Of a stretch of 8,385 nt of DNA, positions 6,188-8,385 are shown piece by piece; positions within the stretch are counted from its first letter, which is position 1, and every line of letters starts with the position of its first letter. The stretch spans positions 1 to 8,385 of the forward strand of contig JALOKS010000097.1 of the NCBI GenBank assembly GCA_025456385.1, read 5' to 3'. Under the pieces are notes generated by a model. That model was not told the DNA's origin, did no database searches, and saw only the letters and a list, made by a program, of their open reading frames with translations. The translations under genes and the position numbers were made by a program. Source of the stretch: Thermoanaerobaculales bacterium. GTDB lineage: Bacteria; Acidobacteriota; Thermoanaerobaculia; Thermoanaerobaculales; Sulfomarinibacteraceae.

Positions 6188-7996
6188 ATGGACGAGGAGC
6201 TCTTTCCCGATCTGCGGGCCTTCCTCCGCCGGCTCGAGGCGGAGCGGGACCTCGCGGTGGTCGAGGCGCCGGTGCGGGCCGAGCTCGAGGTGGCCGAGAT
6301 CCACCGCCGCGTGATCGCGGCCGGCGGACCGGCGCTCCTCTTCACCCGCGTGGTGGACCGCGACTTCCCGCTGGTGACCAACCTCTTCGGCACCGCCCGG
6401 CGGGCCGAGCTCGCCTTCGGGCGCCGTCCCGCGCGCCTCGTCCGGCGCCTGGTGGAGCTCGTGCGGGGCTCTCTGCCGCCCGGCCCCGGCGAGCTGTGGC
6501 GGGCGCGCGACCTGGTGGCCGCCGGCCTGCGCCTGGGCACCAGCCGAACGCGGCGCGCGCCGGTCCGCGAGGTCCTGCGCTCCGCCCCCGACCTGCGGCG
6601 CCTGCCGGCCACCACCTCGTGGCCCGAGGACGGCGGCCCCTTCCTCACCCTGCCCCTGGTCTACACCGAGGACCCGGACGGCGGCGGCCACAACCTCGGC
6701 ATGTACCGGATGCAGATCCACGATCAGCGCAGCACCGGCATGCACTGGCAGATCGGCAAGGGCGGCGGCTTCCACCACGCGCGGGCCGCGGCGCGCGGCG
6801 AGGACCTGCCGGTCACGGTGTTTCTCGGCGGACCGCCCGCGCTCATCCTCGCCGCCGTGGCGCCGCTGCCGGAGAACGTCCCCGAGCTCCTGCTGGCCTC
6901 GCTGCTCGCCGGCGGGCGGATCCGGCGCACGCGCGGTCCGGGGGCCCACCAGCTGCTGGCCGACGCCGAGCTCGCGCTGATCGGGAGGGTCCCGGCCGGA
7001 CTCGTGCGGCCCGAAGGCCCGTTCGGCGACCACTACGGCTACTACTCGCTGCGCCACGATTTTCCGGTGTTCCAGGTCGAGCACCTGGCCCACCGCCGCG
7101 ACGCCATCGTCCCGGCGACCGTGGTCGGCAAGCCGCGCCAGGAGGACTTCTACATCGGCGACCTCCTGCAGGAGCTGCTGTCGCCGCTCTTCCCCCTGGT
7201 GATGCCGGCGGTCGAAGACCTGTGGTCCTACGGCGAGACCGGCTACCACGCTCTCGCCGCGGCGGTGGTGCGTCAGCGCTACCGGCGGGAGGCGATGGCG
7301 GCGGCCTTCCGCATCCTCGGCGAAGGGCAGCTCGGCCTGACCAAGTTCCTGCTCGTCACCGACCGCGCGGTCGACCTGCGCGACTTCGCGCGGACGCTGG
7401 AGCACGTGCTGGCACGGACCTGCCCGGAGACCGACCTCTACGTCTTCGCCAACGTGTCGATGGACACCCTCGACTACACCGGCCCGGAGCTCAACCTGGG
7501 CTCGAAGGGCGTGCTGCTCGGGCTCGGCGAGCCGGTTCGCGAGCTGCCCCGCGAGTTCCGGGCCGCGGAGCTGCCGGCCGGGGTGAGCGGGGTGCGGCCG
7601 TTCTGCGCCGGGTGCCTGGTGGTCGGAGCGCCGCGCTGGCAGGACGAGCCGGGGGCGGCGGCGCGCCTCGCCGCACACCCTGCCTTCGCCGGCTGGCCCC
7701 TCGTGGTCCTCAGCGACGAGCCGGCGCGCGCGACCGCGAGCGCCATGAACTTCCTGTGGACCACCTTCACGCGCTTCGAGCCGGCGGCCGACCTGGTCGC
7801 GGCGCGCACCGAGGTCCGGCGCCACCACCTCTGCTACTCGCCGCCGCTCGTCATCGACGCGCGCATGAAGCCGCCCTACCCGGCGGAGCTGCGCTGCGAC
7901 GAAGGCACGGCGGCCCTGGTGAGCCGGCGCTGGGCGGAGTACTTCCCCGACGGCCGGGTGGCGATGGGGGACTCGGAGCGCGCCCACCTCGACTGA
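6188..7996 (+). CDS. UbiD-family prenylated-FMN-dependent decarboxylase (quinone biosynthesis type)
   Basis: This is a 602-residue protein. UbiD enzymes remove a ring carboxyl group using prenylated FMN made by UbiX. Family signatures seen: G-G-P-A-L-L-F-T (46-53), T-N-L-F-G-T (64-69), N169-L-G-M-Y-R174 (metal- and cofactor-binding region by comparison with UbiD/Fdc1), P-E276-G-P-F-G-D-H-Y-G-Y-Y (275-286), L-T-K-F (384-387), S-M-D-T-L-D-Y (424-430) and G-S-K (438-440). Classical E. coli UbiD is about 497 residues. Here about 140 more follow the core, with F-L-W-T-T-F-T-R-F-E-P (522-532) and I-D-A-R-M-K-P (556-562), a pattern I associate with the longer menaquinone-type UbiD group (futalosine pathway). 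Ubiquinone synthesis or another aromatic acid remains possible. The frame also has an ATG at 6050, but family homology begins after 6188. No Shine-Dalgarno sequence precedes 6188. No ubiX or mqn gene is in view. Confidence 0.9.
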   Translation: MDEELFPDLRAFLRRLEAERDLAVVEAPVRAELEVAEIHRRVIAAGGPALLFTRVVDRDFPLVTNLFGTARRAELAFGRRPARLVRRLVELVRGSLPPGPGELWRARDLVAAGLRLGTSRTRRAPVREVLRSAPDLRRLPATTSWPEDGGPFLTLPLVYTEDPDGGGHNLGMYRMQIHDQRSTGMHWQIGKGGGFHHARAAARGEDLPVTVFLGGPPALILAAVAPLPENVPELLLASLLAGGRIRRTRGPGAHQLLADAELALIGRVPAGLVRPEGPFGDHYGYYSLRHDFPVFQVEHLAHRRDAIVPATVVGKPRQEDFYIGDLLQELLSPLFPLVMPAVEDLWSYGETGYHALAAAVVRQRYRREAMAAAFRILGEGQLGLTKFLLVTDRAVDLRDFARTLEHVLARTCPETDLYVFANVSMDTLDYTGPELNLGSKGVLLGLGEPVRELPREFRAAELPAGVSGVRPFCAGCLVVGAPRWQDEPGAAARLAAHPAFAGWPLVVLSDEPARATASAMNFLWTTFTRFEPAADLVAARTEVRRHHLCYSPPLVIDARMKPPYPAELRCDEGTAALVSRRWAEYFPDGRVAMGDSERAHLD

Positions 7997-8022
7997 AGGC
8001 CTCGAGCTGCTGCAGCCCGCCT

Positions 8023-8040
8023 GCCGGGTCGCGATCCGGC
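8023..8040. terminator. 18-bp near-palindrome after the UbiD gene, possible terminator stem
   Basis: The sequence from GCCGGG to the closing ATCCGGC is self-complementary except for one G-T pair, and begins 26 bases after the UbiD stop codon. It has no T-tract on either side and hardly any loop, so it is not a standard intrinsic terminator. It might stop transcription weakly between the convergent UbiD and small-protein genes. Confidence 0.2.
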
Positions 8041-8140
8041 TCCGGCGTCCGCCGCTGCCGTCGCAGGCACACCTTCAGCCCGATCGGATGGGGGTGCGTC
8101 GGGCCGCGGGCGACGGCTGCGGCCGGGGACGAGAGGCGGG

Positions 8141-8242
8141 TCAGCTCTGCTGTCGGCCGTGGCGGACAAGGTACGAGGCGAGAGTCGCCAGACCTGCAAC
8201 CGCGATCGTGGTTCCGAGCCAGAACAGCCAACTCCGACGCAT
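8141..8242 (-). CDS. Small single-pass membrane protein (33 residues)
   Basis: On the minus strand, ATG 8242-8240 to TGA 8143-8141 encodes 33 residues. They start M-R-R-S, continue through an uninterrupted hydrophobic stretch (W5-V26: W-L-F-W-L-G-T-T-I-A, then V-A-G-L-A-T-L-A-S-Y-L-V), and end in a polar basic tail R-H-G-R-Q-Q-S. This fits one transmembrane helix. GGGAGG (8252-8247) lies four bases before the ATG, and a promoter match sits at 8283-8311. An in-frame ATG at 8287-8285 would give 48 residues with an Arg/Gly-rich front, but its upstream AGGAG is too close. I do not recognise a family. Single-helix proteins this small often bind larger membrane complexes, but its role here is unknown. 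It is convergent with the UbiD gene. Confidence 0.5.
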   Translation of the reverse strand: MRRSWLFWLGTTIAVAGLATLASYLVRHGRQQS

Positions 8243-8255
8243 ACTGCCTCCCGCG

Positions 8256-8272
8256 GCGGGACGCCGTCCCGC
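8256..8272 (-). promoter_or_regulatory. Hairpin in the leader of the small membrane gene
   Basis: GCGGGAC (8256-8262) and GTCCCGC (8266-8272) are perfect 7-base inverted arms around 3 bases. In minus-strand RNA the hairpin ends three bases before the Shine-Dalgarno sequence of the 33-residue gene, where it could affect ribosome loading. Confidence 0.4.
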
Positions 8273-8282
8273 GTCCCGTCTC

Positions 8283-8311
8283 AGCATACTCCTGAATCGG
8301 CGCGCCGTCAG
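8283..8311 (-). promoter_or_regulatory. Candidate promoter of the small membrane gene
   Basis: On the minus strand, CTGACG (8311-8306) and TATGCT (8288-8283) lie 17 bases apart, each a 4-of-6 match. Transcription would begin near 8276, about 34 bases before the ATG and just before the leader hairpin. Confidence 0.4.
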
Positions 8312-8339
8312 TCCCTGACCCCCCCGCAGCGGAGCGCCC

Positions 8340-8368
8340 TTGTCGGCCTCCGGGCCGGCGGGTATCCT
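8340..8368 (+). promoter_or_regulatory. Outward promoter at the right edge
   Basis: TTGTCG (8340-8345) and TATCCT (8363-8368) are 17 bases apart on the plus strand, each a 4-of-6 match. It would drive a gene starting just beyond the window, divergent from the small membrane gene. The -10 resembles the TATCGT before the UbiD gene, so the next gene may also have a very short leader. Confidence 0.4.
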
Positions 8369-8385
8369 GAGGCCGGCCCCGGCCG

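Noticed and set aside
5891..7987. Minus-strand open frame of 698 codons opposite the UbiD gene
   Set aside because: It is antisense to a gene with clear UbiD motifs, and its composition (Arg, Gly, His, Glu, Ala-rich) is typical of reverse-strand shadows.
5860..8295. Plus-strand open frame of 811 codons
   Set aside because: It overlaps the UbiD gene in another frame, its translation is dominated by Arg, Pro, Ala and Gly with no family motif, and its first part runs against phaR. It is a shadow frame caused by high GC.

Overview
The window is very GC-rich, has no mobile element, RNA gene or CRISPR array that I can see, and is densely packed with ordinary-looking chromosomal genes. The repeated 'GTNWRTDLEL.NPG' module of the first gene, Pro-Thr linkers, a CARDB-like domain and high GC together suggest an Acidobacteriota-type organism (Thermoanaerobaculia/Holophagae-like) or a deltaproteobacterial relative. 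This is inference from protein style only. Because of the high GC, long open frames appear on the strand opposite almost every gene; the largest of them are rejected below.

Left third (1-3175, minus strand): one uninterrupted reading frame of at least 1058 codons that leaves the window at its left edge. It encodes a large exported, probably lipid-anchored surface protein with two copies of a ~226-residue module, a Pro-Thr linker, a CARDB-like domain and a C-terminal DUF2135-like domain. A strong promoter (TTGACA, 17 nt, TATTCT) precedes it. A perfect inverted repeat fills the promoter spacer, and a second palindrome lies just upstream of the -35 box.

Middle (3401-5894): a plus-strand exported TPR protein runs tail-to-tail, 6 nt apart, into a minus-strand pair. 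That pair is phaR (polyhydroxyalkanoate accumulation regulator) followed 28 nt later by a patatin-like lipolytic enzyme. The pair is probably one operon from a TTGACA-17-TAGAAA promoter. Together they hint at regulation of storage polymer or lipid turnover, with the patatin as a candidate granule-associated hydrolase.

Right third (6188-8385): a 602-residue UbiD-family prenylated-FMN decarboxylase, probably acting in quinone (menaquinone or ubiquinone) synthesis, which may be translated from a leaderless mRNA. Facing it is a 33-codon single-pass membrane protein on the minus strand (8141-8242), with its own Shine-Dalgarno sequence, a 5'UTR hairpin and a promoter. A divergent plus-strand promoter at the right edge appears to drive a gene that starts beyond the window.

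I see no clear new defence, mobile or biosynthetic system. The points most worth checking are the small membrane gene, the double palindrome at the lipoprotein promoter, and the phaR-patatin pairing.
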